39,554 nucleotides of DNA from Segetibacter sp. (lineage in GTDB: Bacteria; Bacteroidota; Bacteroidia; Chitinophagales; Chitinophagaceae), in the NCBI GenBank assembly GCA_025963675.1, contig JAOQAJ010000143.1, positions 1 to 39,554 on the forward strand. The letters run 5' to 3'. Under the pieces are notes generated by a model. That model was not told the DNA's origin, did no database searches, and worked only from the letters and a program-made list of their open reading frames with translations. Both the position numbers and the translations under genes were made by a program. This document shows, in pieces, positions 1 to 7,025 of the stretch; positions within the stretch are counted from its first letter, which is position 1, and each line of letters starts with the position of its first letter.

Positions 1-499
1 TTTCAGTAATGAAAGGGGAAGAGTGGTTACCTGCGCTATTTGGTATTTCCAGTATTTCTGCAGTGCGAAAAGTTTTTAAATCAATACGCGCAAGACGAGG
101 CGTGTTGTTGCCATTTGCAAAAGTCCAGCGTCCATCTATTTCGCCGTTTGTCTGCGATGCTTCAATATGGTGCAAATCGTCCCATGGTATAAAACCATGT
201 GAAGTGTTTAGCATTCCTTTTGTTTCTTCGCTGTATCCATATCCTTCCTGGGGGTCTTGCGAAAACACAGGTATAACTCTTAGCAAGCGGCCAGAAGGCA
301 AGCCATACACGCTCATTTGCCCACTAAATCCCCCTGATACAAAGTTGTAGAACTCGTCATACTTGCCTGGAGCTACATAAGATTTTTGAGCAGCATCGGA
401 GCTAACTATATTTCCTGCATTTTTTGGTTTACAGGCGGTCATGCTCCCGGCAATGCAAAGCGCTGCCAGGGCCAATAAATTGACTTTTAAATTTTTCAT
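1..499 (-). CDS. nosZ: Nitrous-oxide reductase, clade II (5' part, runs off window)
   Basis: The gene is absent from the ORF track because it is cut by the left edge; I read it from the reverse complement. NosZ reduces N2O to N2 in the periplasm with CuA and CuZ centres. About 166 residues are visible: a signal sequence ending in a lipobox-like MTAC, then KYDEFYNFVSGGFSGQMSVY, FSQDPQEGYGYS and HGFIPWDDLHH, the N-terminal beta-propeller segment of clade II NosZ. There is no twin-arginine motif in the leader, fitting the Sec-exported clade II form. The copper ligands of the C-terminal part lie outside the window. The ATG at 499 lies 22 bases after the stop of the upstream cytochrome c gene on the same strand, so the two are probably cotranscribed. 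Identification is from family knowledge of these motifs and is quite secure; lipidation is inference. Confidence 0.93.
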   Translation of the reverse strand, partial: MKNLKVNLLALAALCIAGSMTACKPKNAGNIVSSDAAQKSYVAPGKYDEFYNFVSGGFSGQMSVYGLPSGRLLRVIPVFSQDPQEGYGYSEETKGMLNTSHGFIPWDDLHHIEASQTNGEIDGRWTFANGNNTPRLARIDLKTFRTAEILEIPNSAGNHSSPFITE

Positions 500-521
500 T
501 ATAATGTGTTTATGGGTAGTT

Positions 522-1010
522 TTATTTTACTCCGTCATTCTTGCGCATGTATTCGTATATACCTCTTGCGGCTTCATCACTGATGTTTTGATTAGGCATA
601 CGCACCATACAAAGCTCTAACATTGCCTGCGCTTTAGGGTCTTTATCAATCATCTCATCAGTATTGGTAGAAAAGTTCATGATCCATTCCGGCCTGTGTC
701 TTTTGGTTACGTCTTTCCAACCAGGCCCAACTAATTTCTCATCAGTCAATTTGTGACATCCCGAGCATTTTATGTTGTACACCTTTTCACCTGACGTGGC
801 CATAGCTGGATCAAGCTTATCGGCAATTTTAACATCTGTAAATTTCCCTTTACCTCTCTCTGCGTCATAAGCAGGATTTTCTTTGGAAGCATCTGAAGTC
901 TGTGCAGTTGCCGCTTCATCTTTGGCCGAGGCTGGTTTTTGTTCACCTCCTCCGCAGGAATAAATAGAGAAAGTACCTGCCAGGGCAAATAATACAATTA
1001 GTTTTTTCAT
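522..1010 (-). CDS. Monoheme c-type cytochrome lipoprotein upstream of nosZ
   Basis: 162-residue exported cytochrome c, probably the electron donor or relay for NosZ. The leader MKKLIVLFALAGTFSIYSC ends in a lipobox with Cys19, followed by a low-complexity Ala/Glu/Lys linker to about residue 65. The heme-binding motif CSGCH is at 82-86, and Met138 in CMVRMPNQ is the likely distal axial ligand of a class I fold. A small monoheme cytochrome directly 5' of nosZ is the usual arrangement in Bacteroidota nos clusters. The 22-base gap to nosZ suggests one transcript. An FNR-like palindrome is centred about 70 bp upstream of the start codon. The alternative ORF at 770-997 is a shadow in another frame. 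Confidence 0.92.
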   Translation of the reverse strand: MKKLIVLFALAGTFSIYSCGGGEQKPASAKDEAATAQTSDASKENPAYDAERGKGKFTDVKIADKLDPAMATSGEKVYNIKCSGCHKLTDEKLVGPGWKDVTKRHRPEWIMNFSTNTDEMIDKDPKAQAMLELCMVRMPNQNISDEAARGIYEYMRKNDGVK

Positions 1011-1074
1011 TAGTCTTATGTTTTATCAGTTTAACGGCTTATGCAACGTTAGTCCCAAAGCAGCACGAATTATA

Positions 1075-1086
1075 TGATATAAATCA
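1075..1086. promoter_or_regulatory. FNR-like palindrome upstream of cytochrome c-nosZ
   Basis: TGAT-ATAA-ATCA, with symmetric flanks extending to TATGAT/ATCATA (1073-1088). It differs from the classical FNR consensus TTGAT-N4-ATCAA only at the outermost position. Its centre is about 70 bp upstream of the cytochrome start codon. The same TGAY-N4-RTCA pattern recurs before several stress genes in this window. Seen directly; the regulator is inferred. The rest of the 1011-1378 gap shows no gene I recognise. Confidence 0.65.
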
Positions 1087-1378
1087 TACTTTCAGCTCTT
1101 TCCCGTCATACTTCTCTATATTCCCAGGCGGACCGGTCTGCCAATCAGAAAGCCGGCATAGAAGTTTCAGTAAAAGTTGAGGTAGAAATGTGGCTCTTTA
1201 GTTACTTTACCCTTATTAATCAAGAAGGAAAGCCAGTAGTTGATGCACCTTGGTTTTTGCGGCTTAGGTTAATAATGATATTGACGAAAACTGCTGAAGC
1301 GAAACTAGTCATGCGCTAATGGTCGAGGATGCGAAACAGGATAGTGCGGATAACTAAGCGGAGGATAAAACATTAACA

Positions 1379-2434
1379 TCAATAAGGCAAGTTCCTTAAT
1401 TTATTTTCATCTAAAATAATGACTTTGCCTGTTTGAATGTCAATCAGCTTTTCATCTTTAAAGTCGCCTAACGTTCTTATAAGCGACTCTGTGGCAATAC
1501 CAATCGACTGTGCCATATTCTCACGCGATAAGTTCAGAGCAGGGTTCGACTCATCTTTTAATTTATACTTATCGCATAGCTGAATGAGGCCATAGGCAAC
1601 TTTTTTACGCAAAGAACTATAAGCAAGACTGAGCAGGCTCTCTTCTTTTTCGACGATATTTCTTGTTATTATCCTTATGAAGCTTTGTGCTATTTGCATA
1701 TCGTTTGATACCAGTTGCATAAAATCTTCCCTCGGTATCAACATCAATTCTGTTTCTTCTAATACCTGCGCTTCTTCTTTATAATTTACATCTTCTAAAA
1801 TAGAAGTGTAGCCAAAAAAATCGCCAGGGCCGGAAATGTTTGTAATAAATTCTTTCCCATCGTCATTCGTCTTCGACACTTTTACTTTACCTCTTATTAC
1901 ATGATAAACTACTCTTGGTCGCTGACCTTCTTTGTAAAGAATGTGCTTTTTATTATACGTATAGCTGTCCCTTTCGGGTGACGTGAGCTGCACTTTCCCT
2001 GTCTTTTGTGCAGTTGTCAGAAACTCTGTAATTGCTCCGGGTCCCTCATATTGTTGTTTTAGTAACTCAGTTTTTTTCAGTCTTACTTCAATTGCATTTA
2101 ATAGCTCAATACCGTCGAACGGCTTTGTTACATAATCATCTGCCCCCATCTCCATTCCCCTTCTAAAGTCCGCTTTTTCTGATTTGGCAGTCAAAAATAT
2201 AAACGGGATTGAAGCAGTTTCTTTATGCTTGCTTAATGAATGGTAAACGCCATATCCATCTAATACAGGCATCATAATATCACAAACAATTAAATCAGGC
2301 AACTCTTTCAACGCAAGTTCTACCCCTGCTTTCCCGTTTTCTGCTGTAATGGCTCTATAATTTGATAATTCAATTATCTCTGCTGTATTCTCTCTTACCT
2401 CTGAGTTATCTTCTATTATTAATATCTTTTTCAT
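1379..2434 (-). CDS. Response regulator fused to Crp/Fnr-type transcription factor
   Basis: 351 residues with three parts. Residues 1-120 are a complete receiver domain with the acidic pair ED, phospho-acceptor Asp52 in CDIMMP, Thr82 in FLTAK and Lys104 in TKPF. Residues about 150-260 are a cyclic-nucleotide-binding-type beta-roll (KEGQRPRVVYHVIRGKVKV, GDFFGYTS). Residues about 270-345 are a Crp-type winged helix with NLSRENMAQSIGIATESLIR. The recognition helix keeps the Glu and Arg (E..xR pattern) that in Crp/FNR contact the TGA core of the half-site. There are no N-terminal cysteines for an FNR-type iron-sulfur cluster, so sensing would be by phosphorylation or ligand. Its start overlaps the stop of the upstream histidine kinase by 4 bp (ATGA), which implies translational coupling. 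It is a good candidate for the protein that reads the TGAY-N4-RTCA sites; that link is inference. Confidence 0.93.
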   Translation of the reverse strand: MKKILIIEDNSEVRENTAEIIELSNYRAITAENGKAGVELALKELPDLIVCDIMMPVLDGYGVYHSLSKHKETASIPFIFLTAKSEKADFRRGMEMGADDYVTKPFDGIELLNAIEVRLKKTELLKQQYEGPGAITEFLTTAQKTGKVQLTSPERDSYTYNKKHILYKEGQRPRVVYHVIRGKVKVSKTNDDGKEFITNISGPGDFFGYTSILEDVNYKEEAQVLEETELMLIPREDFMQLVSNDMQIAQSFIRIITRNIVEKEESLLSLAYSSLRKKVAYGLIQLCDKYKLKDESNPALNLSRENMAQSIGIATESLIRTLGDFKDEKLIDIQTGKVIILDENKLRNLPY

Positions 2435-3708
2435 ATGTCTGTTTGTTCAGCACGGGTGGGCTGGGGAATGTAAATCGTGATTGTAGAACCCTCATTAAGT
2501 TTACTTTTCATCTCTATTCTTCCATTCATCAGTTCGAGGTATTTGCTTACAATGTGCAGTCCAAGTCCGGTGCCCTGTATGTTGATTGCGTTCTTTGCGC
2601 GAAAGAAGCGCTCGAACAAATGTTGCTGGTCCTCTTCAGAAATGCCGATCCCGTTGTCTTCAACAGTGATAATAAAGTTGTTGTCCTCTACAAAGGAAGC
2701 CACCTTGATAATACCGTTTTCAGGCGAAAATTTTATGGCATTTGATACGAGGTTTATCAGAATATTGGTCACCAAATTAGTATCCATACAAACGATTGTA
2801 ACAACCGAATTTGTATAAACGATTTGTTGCCCATTTTTCAATAAGGCATCCAGCTCCTGCATTAAATTTTTAAACATACCATCAATAAATGCACGTGTAA
2901 CCATCTTAATGTTTGTTTGCACGTGCCCCTCTTCCAGTCTGCCAAGCGATAGAAAATCCTCAAGTATACCTTTCATTCCACCAACCGCTCCCTTGATCCT
3001 CTTGACATGTTTGTCAATCTTGGCGTCGGGGCTTAGCTCGTTGTACTTATCCAAAAGGTAAGCCGATGTAAGAATAGTACTTAAAGGTGTTCTGAATTCA
3101 TGGGACGCCATTGTAACAAACCTCGATTTCAATTCGCTTAATTCTTTTTCAGCTTCAAAAGCTTCATTTAACTCTTCCTTCGACTTTTCAAGTTCCGCTA
3201 AAGCCTCCCGAAGCATTTTTGTACGGTCGCTGATTTTTTGTTCCAACTCACTGTTCATGCTTTTAATTTCAATCGTGCCCCTTTCCAACTCCTGCTTTTG
3301 TTGCAGCACTGTTTCTTCCTGTTTCTTTCTAACAGTTATATCAATAACAAACGCAATGACAAAAGTGTGATCGCCAATAGTATAATGGCTAAGGCTTACT
3401 TCAACCGGAAAAGTACTGCCGTCTTTTTTCCTCGCAAACAAATCTCTTCCATGACCCATCACCCTTACTTCAGGTTTATGATAATAATCTTCCCTGTATT
3501 TATGGTGCTTGGCATGCACAGACGGGGGAATCAGCAATTCAACAGTTTCTCCCACCACTTCCTCCCTGCTAAATTCAAATTGCTTCTCAGCAAATTTGTT
3601 GAAATTAATGATCCGTCCCTCATCGTTTGTTACGACTATACCAATGGTAGCATAGTTGAAAAGAGCTTCGAACTGCTCAATATTACTTATCTGCTTTCCG
3701 CTATCCAT
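2431..3708 (-). CDS. PAS-domain sensor histidine kinase, partner of the RR-Crp fusion
   Basis: 425 residues with no transmembrane segment, so probably cytoplasmic. Residues about 10-130 form a PAS domain (FNYATIGIVVTNDEGRIINFN) with a PAC-like end. Residues about 130-195 are a coiled-coil linker rich in Glu and Lys. HisKA carries the phospho-acceptor His203 in ASHEFRTPL. HATPase_c has the N box NAIKFSP, the G1 box DNGIGI and the G2 box GTGLGL. The gene precedes the response regulator on the same strand with a 4-bp overlap, so they form a cognate pair. No heme or flavin ligand is obvious in the PAS domain by eye, so the signal (oxygen, redox or nitrogen oxide) is unknown. About 1.1 kb of mostly non-coding DNA lies upstream. 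Confidence 0.95.
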   Translation of the reverse strand: MDSGKQISNIEQFEALFNYATIGIVVTNDEGRIINFNKFAEKQFEFSREEVVGETVELLIPPSVHAKHHKYREDYYHKPEVRVMGHGRDLFARKKDGSTFPVEVSLSHYTIGDHTFVIAFVIDITVRKKQEETVLQQKQELERGTIEIKSMNSELEQKISDRTKMLREALAELEKSKEELNEAFEAEKELSELKSRFVTMASHEFRTPLSTILTSAYLLDKYNELSPDAKIDKHVKRIKGAVGGMKGILEDFLSLGRLEEGHVQTNIKMVTRAFIDGMFKNLMQELDALLKNGQQIVYTNSVVTIVCMDTNLVTNILINLVSNAIKFSPENGIIKVASFVEDNNFIITVEDNGIGISEEDQQHLFERFFRAKNAINIQGTGLGLHIVSKYLELMNGRIEMKSKLNEGSTITIYIPQPTRAEQTDI

Positions 3709-3962
3709 GTTTATTTTTTACAGAGTTACTCAGCACTTCCTGCTGTTTTATTATACAAAGGAAGTTTATAAAACCAAGTAAGCCTTTTTAAATAGTGCAA
3801 AGAGGAACACCGATTACACAGATTGAATAGATTTTCACACAATTTACTCCACGAAAACATGAACAAAACATTACATCATCAAAAGCAGAATTAGCATAGA
3901 TCATCTTTTTAAGAACACAATTAAGAAATCCGCTCTTACCTGTCTAATCCGTATCGTCCGTG

Positions 3963-4264
3963 TTCCATAAATCTTAGTAAGAATTGCCGATTCCCTGGTA
4001 GTCGCCGCAATAACAATGTGCATCAGCCATTGACGCCCGGTTCAAATGTAATTTTCCATGGCAGCACTAATAATCGCCAGGGTATTATCTCTGCACTGTA
4101 ACCAGACCGCCTTTTCTGGCATGGGCTATCATACAAGGGAGGTCGCAGCTGGTAAGCGGTAACCAAAATTACCTTTGCCAGCATTTGCCGTACAAGTTCA
4201 AGCCATCAATTGTTGCATTGCCGGCCGCAGTAGAAACGTCGGTGGTTATAAGAATAGTTTTCAT
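3963..4264 (-). pseudogene. Decayed universal stress protein gene
   Basis: Reverse-strand reading from the ATG at 4264 gives MKTILITTDVSTAAGNA, the classic USP N-terminus, then a stop about 31 codons in. A shifted frame resumes with AKVILVTAYQLRPP, the second USP strand. Near 3965-4020 a stretch reads HIVIAATTRESAILTKIYGT, resembling the USP DLIVIxTxGxSG...GS region. Frameshifts and stops mean no full-length protein. An FNR-like palindrome sits about 70 bp upstream, as for the intact USP genes, so the promoter appears better preserved than the gene. The left boundary is approximate. Confidence 0.65.
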
Positions 4265-4328
4265 GAGGTTTTTTACAAAAGTAGATAATCGCTGCTGTTG
4301 GTTCTATGTCCTACAGCCGATGGAAACA

Positions 4329-4340
4329 TGATTGTAGTCA
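4329..4340. promoter_or_regulatory. FNR-like palindrome upstream of the USP pseudogene
   Basis: TGAT-TGTA-GTCA, matching TGAY-N4-RTCA, centred about 70 bp upstream of the pseudogene ATG at 4264. A second near-match with one mismatch, TGAT-GCAT-AACA, follows at 4349-4360. The remaining 4361-4780 stretch shows no recognisable gene. Confidence 0.5.
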
Positions 4341-4780
4341 GGTTTTTGTGATGCATAACAGTATTACGGGAACAAAGATGTACAGAAAGAAAAAAGTTGG
4401 TATAAGCTATGACCAAAGCTTAAAGCGCACGATGTAAAGTTGTTTTAGTAAAATTGACCAATGGAACAACAACGTATTTTGGCACTTCAGTTTTTTACTG
4501 GCTTTTCGACTCTAATACAAGCCGAAAACAACATTAGTTTTTGAAAGAGTCGAGTTAAGACAAATAAGATGTGGTTATGGTAACCTAATTACAAACTGAA
4601 TTAACCCATGTACCGGGAAAAGAGGAGAAATTTTTTCAAAATCTAAAAGTGAGTTTAAGGAAAAATTATTCGTAGCACCAGTTGCTTCATAAACCTGACA
4701 ATACAAAATCAACGTCAAATATCTCATGATCGTAGGGCGTCAAGCCGAAAGAGCAAGAGCATATAAGTAATCTAGCATAT

Positions 4781-4825
4781 AAAAAAAAGTACAGGAGACA
4801 AGCATATAATGCCTGGTCCTGTACT
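4781..4825 (-). terminator. Intrinsic terminator of the OmpA-family gene
   Basis: On the minus strand, AGTACAGGA pairs with TCCTGTACT (9 bp), an inner GCAT/ATGC pairs as well, and a run of eight T follows. It lies about 22 bp beyond the stop codon of the OmpA-family gene. Confidence 0.8.
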
Positions 4826-4846
4826 CAGTTGGGGTTTTAAAGATTC

Positions 4847-6820
4847 TTATTTAGAAGGAACTATATCAATAATTACCGTTCTGTTATAGAAACGTTCTTC
4901 AGGTAGATTGTTTTCGAAAGGTGCATTGCCTGCATCCTCACCAAAACCAAGGGTTTGAAAATTTACTCCTTTCTTACCAGCTTTTGACAAAGCACCTTCA
5001 ATGATTTTTTGTGCACTGTTGGCTCTTTCAAAAGATAATGCATTGTTGTATTTCTCGTCGCCAATGATATCGGTATGACCGTGAATAACAACCGTTCCGT
5101 TTTCAGGGATAAGAGGTGTTACAATATCAGTAAGAAACTTCTCATAAGAAGCAATCGTCTTTGATTTATCGAAATCAAACAGGATGCTGTAACGTAAACC
5201 TTCTTGTTTAGGATCATCCATTTTCATCAGGCTAACTGAGCTTTCTTTCTTTATTGACTGCCCGCTTTTAGTTTCTCCAACCATAACAATTTTATAGTTG
5301 CCGTGCGTGCTGTTTCCTAAAATCGTTTTTCCTGAAACAGATCCCTGGTCTTTTGTGTATGGTCCGTAATGCTGCACATTTCCCTGCTCGTCGGTAACTA
5401 CCACATTCCATGACTTCAGTAATTCATCAGCTCCTGTTGCATTGAAAAGCACATAGCTATCTAAGGGGTCTTGCTGTACTGCTATTATTTCAACTGGCTT
5501 TAAAAATGGTGAAGCAACACCGCCAACCTGTAGTAATAATTCAGGAGAACTGCTTACAATATCTACCCTGCGATCTCCCTCACGTAATAAGGCCAGTTCT
5601 TTTGTCGCGCCTGGTTGTTCGGATGGAATAAGGGGTTTGTCTCTACCTTCGGTGCTTATTCTTGTTGGGTTGATACCAAAAGCAGTTACCAGGTATTGTT
5701 TAACATTTTCTGCCATTAATTTACCTTCTGCAGGATTATTATCTGAGGCTCCGCTTAAACTTATCGTACTCTTTGGATTTGCCCTCAAACGATCACCTAG
5801 TATGTTTAGAATGTTATGGTATACTTCTAACTGTCTTGAAGAACGACCATTATTTAAATTGTTAGGCTGATCTTGCTGTAGTTGTCCTTCTTTGAATGCA
5901 ATTGCCTGTGTGTTGCTTAAATGCACATAACGATTTGGTATTTCAGTCGAACCCTGGTTAAAAAATACTGAATTACGTAAAGCAAAAGTTTCTTTCACTT
6001 TGCGATTTAACGGAACAACTTTCGGCGCTCTTACCGAAAACTGTATTTCTTTTTCAGAAGCCACTAAAGGAGTGATAACCGGTTCTGCTGTAGTTTTTAC
6101 AGGAGCTACCTTTTTGGCTGTTCCAAATTTAAGTGCTATACCGGTACGAAGCGTGTACAAAGACCATGATCCTACAGAACGTGGAGCTCCGAAAAGATTT
6201 GTTTGAAAAGATGCAAATGGCGATAGGGTCCACTGCGTTGCACTTGCTCTGGCTGAAATGGGAATATCAATGCCTGCACCTGCCTGGGCAGAAAAGACAG
6301 TTTTATTTATATCGCTCAAATCGCCTCTTTTATCAGTTTGTTTGTCTTGCAGATAAGTAAAAGCCTTAGTAATGTTAAAGGCTATAGTTGGCCCTGCAAA
6401 TAGATAAAGTGCAGATGAAAATGGGGCTATACGAATGCTTGGTTCAATCGTAATGTAACTAAGGTTGGTTGATAAGTTAGCCGGGCAGTTACAAGGCGCC
6501 ATAACACTGTCGAAACTTCCCCCGCGGTTATCATACGCTACGTTTAGCATACCTCCCAATACTTTATTTGGACGGTATTCAGTTAGTAGAGATGCGTAAG
6601 GTTTAATGCCGTCTCCCTTGTGAAATGCGGCAGGAACTGTTAAGTTACTGTTTAGCTTTTGCGTGGTACCACGGTAAGTATTGAAGTTTGCGGCGGCTGA
6701 TTCTCCAAACCACCATTTAGGTTGTGCCCGCTTCACTTTTTGCGCATTGCCCGCAACGCCGGCAATTATTAAAGAGAGGAATAAGAAAGCAAATTTTTTA
6801 TTTGCCGTATAATGTAACAT
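4847..6820 (-). CDS. OmpA-family outer-membrane/peptidoglycan-associated protein
   Basis: 657 residues with a signal peptide ending near AGNAQ. Residues about 30-235 look like a membrane-associated beta-barrel segment with repeated amphipathic strands. Residues about 330-430 resemble a first OmpA-like domain (TISLSGASDNN...AENVKQYLVTAFGI, RVDIV). Residues about 540-655 form a clear OmpA C-terminal domain with ILFDFDKSKT, GHTDIIGDEKYN, SFERANSAQKII and a closing NRTVIIDI. The second domain should bind peptidoglycan in the periplasm. It lies directly downstream of the DUF3494 lipoprotein gene on the same strand, so they may act together at the cell surface. A separate transcript is also possible because 205 bp, including an inverted-repeat element, lies between them. 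The gene ends in a good terminator. Confidence 0.9.
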   Translation of the reverse strand: MLHYTANKKFAFLFLSLIIAGVAGNAQKVKRAQPKWWFGESAAANFNTYRGTTQKLNSNLTVPAAFHKGDGIKPYASLLTEYRPNKVLGGMLNVAYDNRGGSFDSVMAPCNCPANLSTNLSYITIEPSIRIAPFSSALYLFAGPTIAFNITKAFTYLQDKQTDKRGDLSDINKTVFSAQAGAGIDIPISARASATQWTLSPFASFQTNLFGAPRSVGSWSLYTLRTGIALKFGTAKKVAPVKTTAEPVITPLVASEKEIQFSVRAPKVVPLNRKVKETFALRNSVFFNQGSTEIPNRYVHLSNTQAIAFKEGQLQQDQPNNLNNGRSSRQLEVYHNILNILGDRLRANPKSTISLSGASDNNPAEGKLMAENVKQYLVTAFGINPTRISTEGRDKPLIPSEQPGATKELALLREGDRRVDIVSSSPELLLQVGGVASPFLKPVEIIAVQQDPLDSYVLFNATGADELLKSWNVVVTDEQGNVQHYGPYTKDQGSVSGKTILGNSTHGNYKIVMVGETKSGQSIKKESSVSLMKMDDPKQEGLRYSILFDFDKSKTIASYEKFLTDIVTPLIPENGTVVIHGHTDIIGDEKYNNALSFERANSAQKIIEGALSKAGKKGVNFQTLGFGEDAGNAPFENNLPEERFYNRTVIIDIVPSK

Positions 6821-6889
6821 AGTGTGCTTTTTTATAAATTATTTTATTTTTTGTTGGGATAACATTCCGTTTCCTGCCAGTACTTTTAA

Positions 6890-7014
6890 ATGTTGTTTGC
6901 TTAAGATCTTGCTTTGGTTGCTGCCCTCACTACTACTTGTACAAGTGAGTGACACAACAATGCTTAATTGAAAAACCAACGTTTGCATCCAAGCTTTTCT
7001 TAAGCAAACAACAT
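6890..7014. repeat. 125-bp element bounded by 17-bp perfect inverted repeats
   Basis: ATGTTGTTTGCTTAAGA at 6890-6906 is matched exactly by its reverse complement at 6998-7014. Between the arms lie a 12-bp palindrome, ACTTGTACAAGT, and one copy of the dispersed GTACAAG-type repeat. There is no coding capacity and I see no clear target-site duplication. It could be a MITE-like remnant or a long stem-loop in the transcript between the DUF3494 and OmpA genes. Confidence 0.6.
6939..6990 (+). repeat. Dispersed intergenic repeat, copy 1
   Basis: Begins GTACAAGTGAGTGACACAAC and continues to an AACCAACGTT segment. It matches the other four copies in the core GTACAAG-nGAGTGnGACnCAACrATG, with scattered substitutions, and lies between the arms of the 6890-7014 inverted repeat. 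Confidence 0.55.
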
Positions 7015-7025
7015 AGAATTTTTTA

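Noticed and set aside
9-350. Plus-strand ORF of 113 codons
   Set aside because: It is the antisense shadow of nosZ, whose protein is unmistakable on the minus strand.
4349-4360. TGAT-GCAT-AACA near-match to the FNR-like pattern
   Set aside because: One mismatch in the right half-site; the site at 4329 is better.
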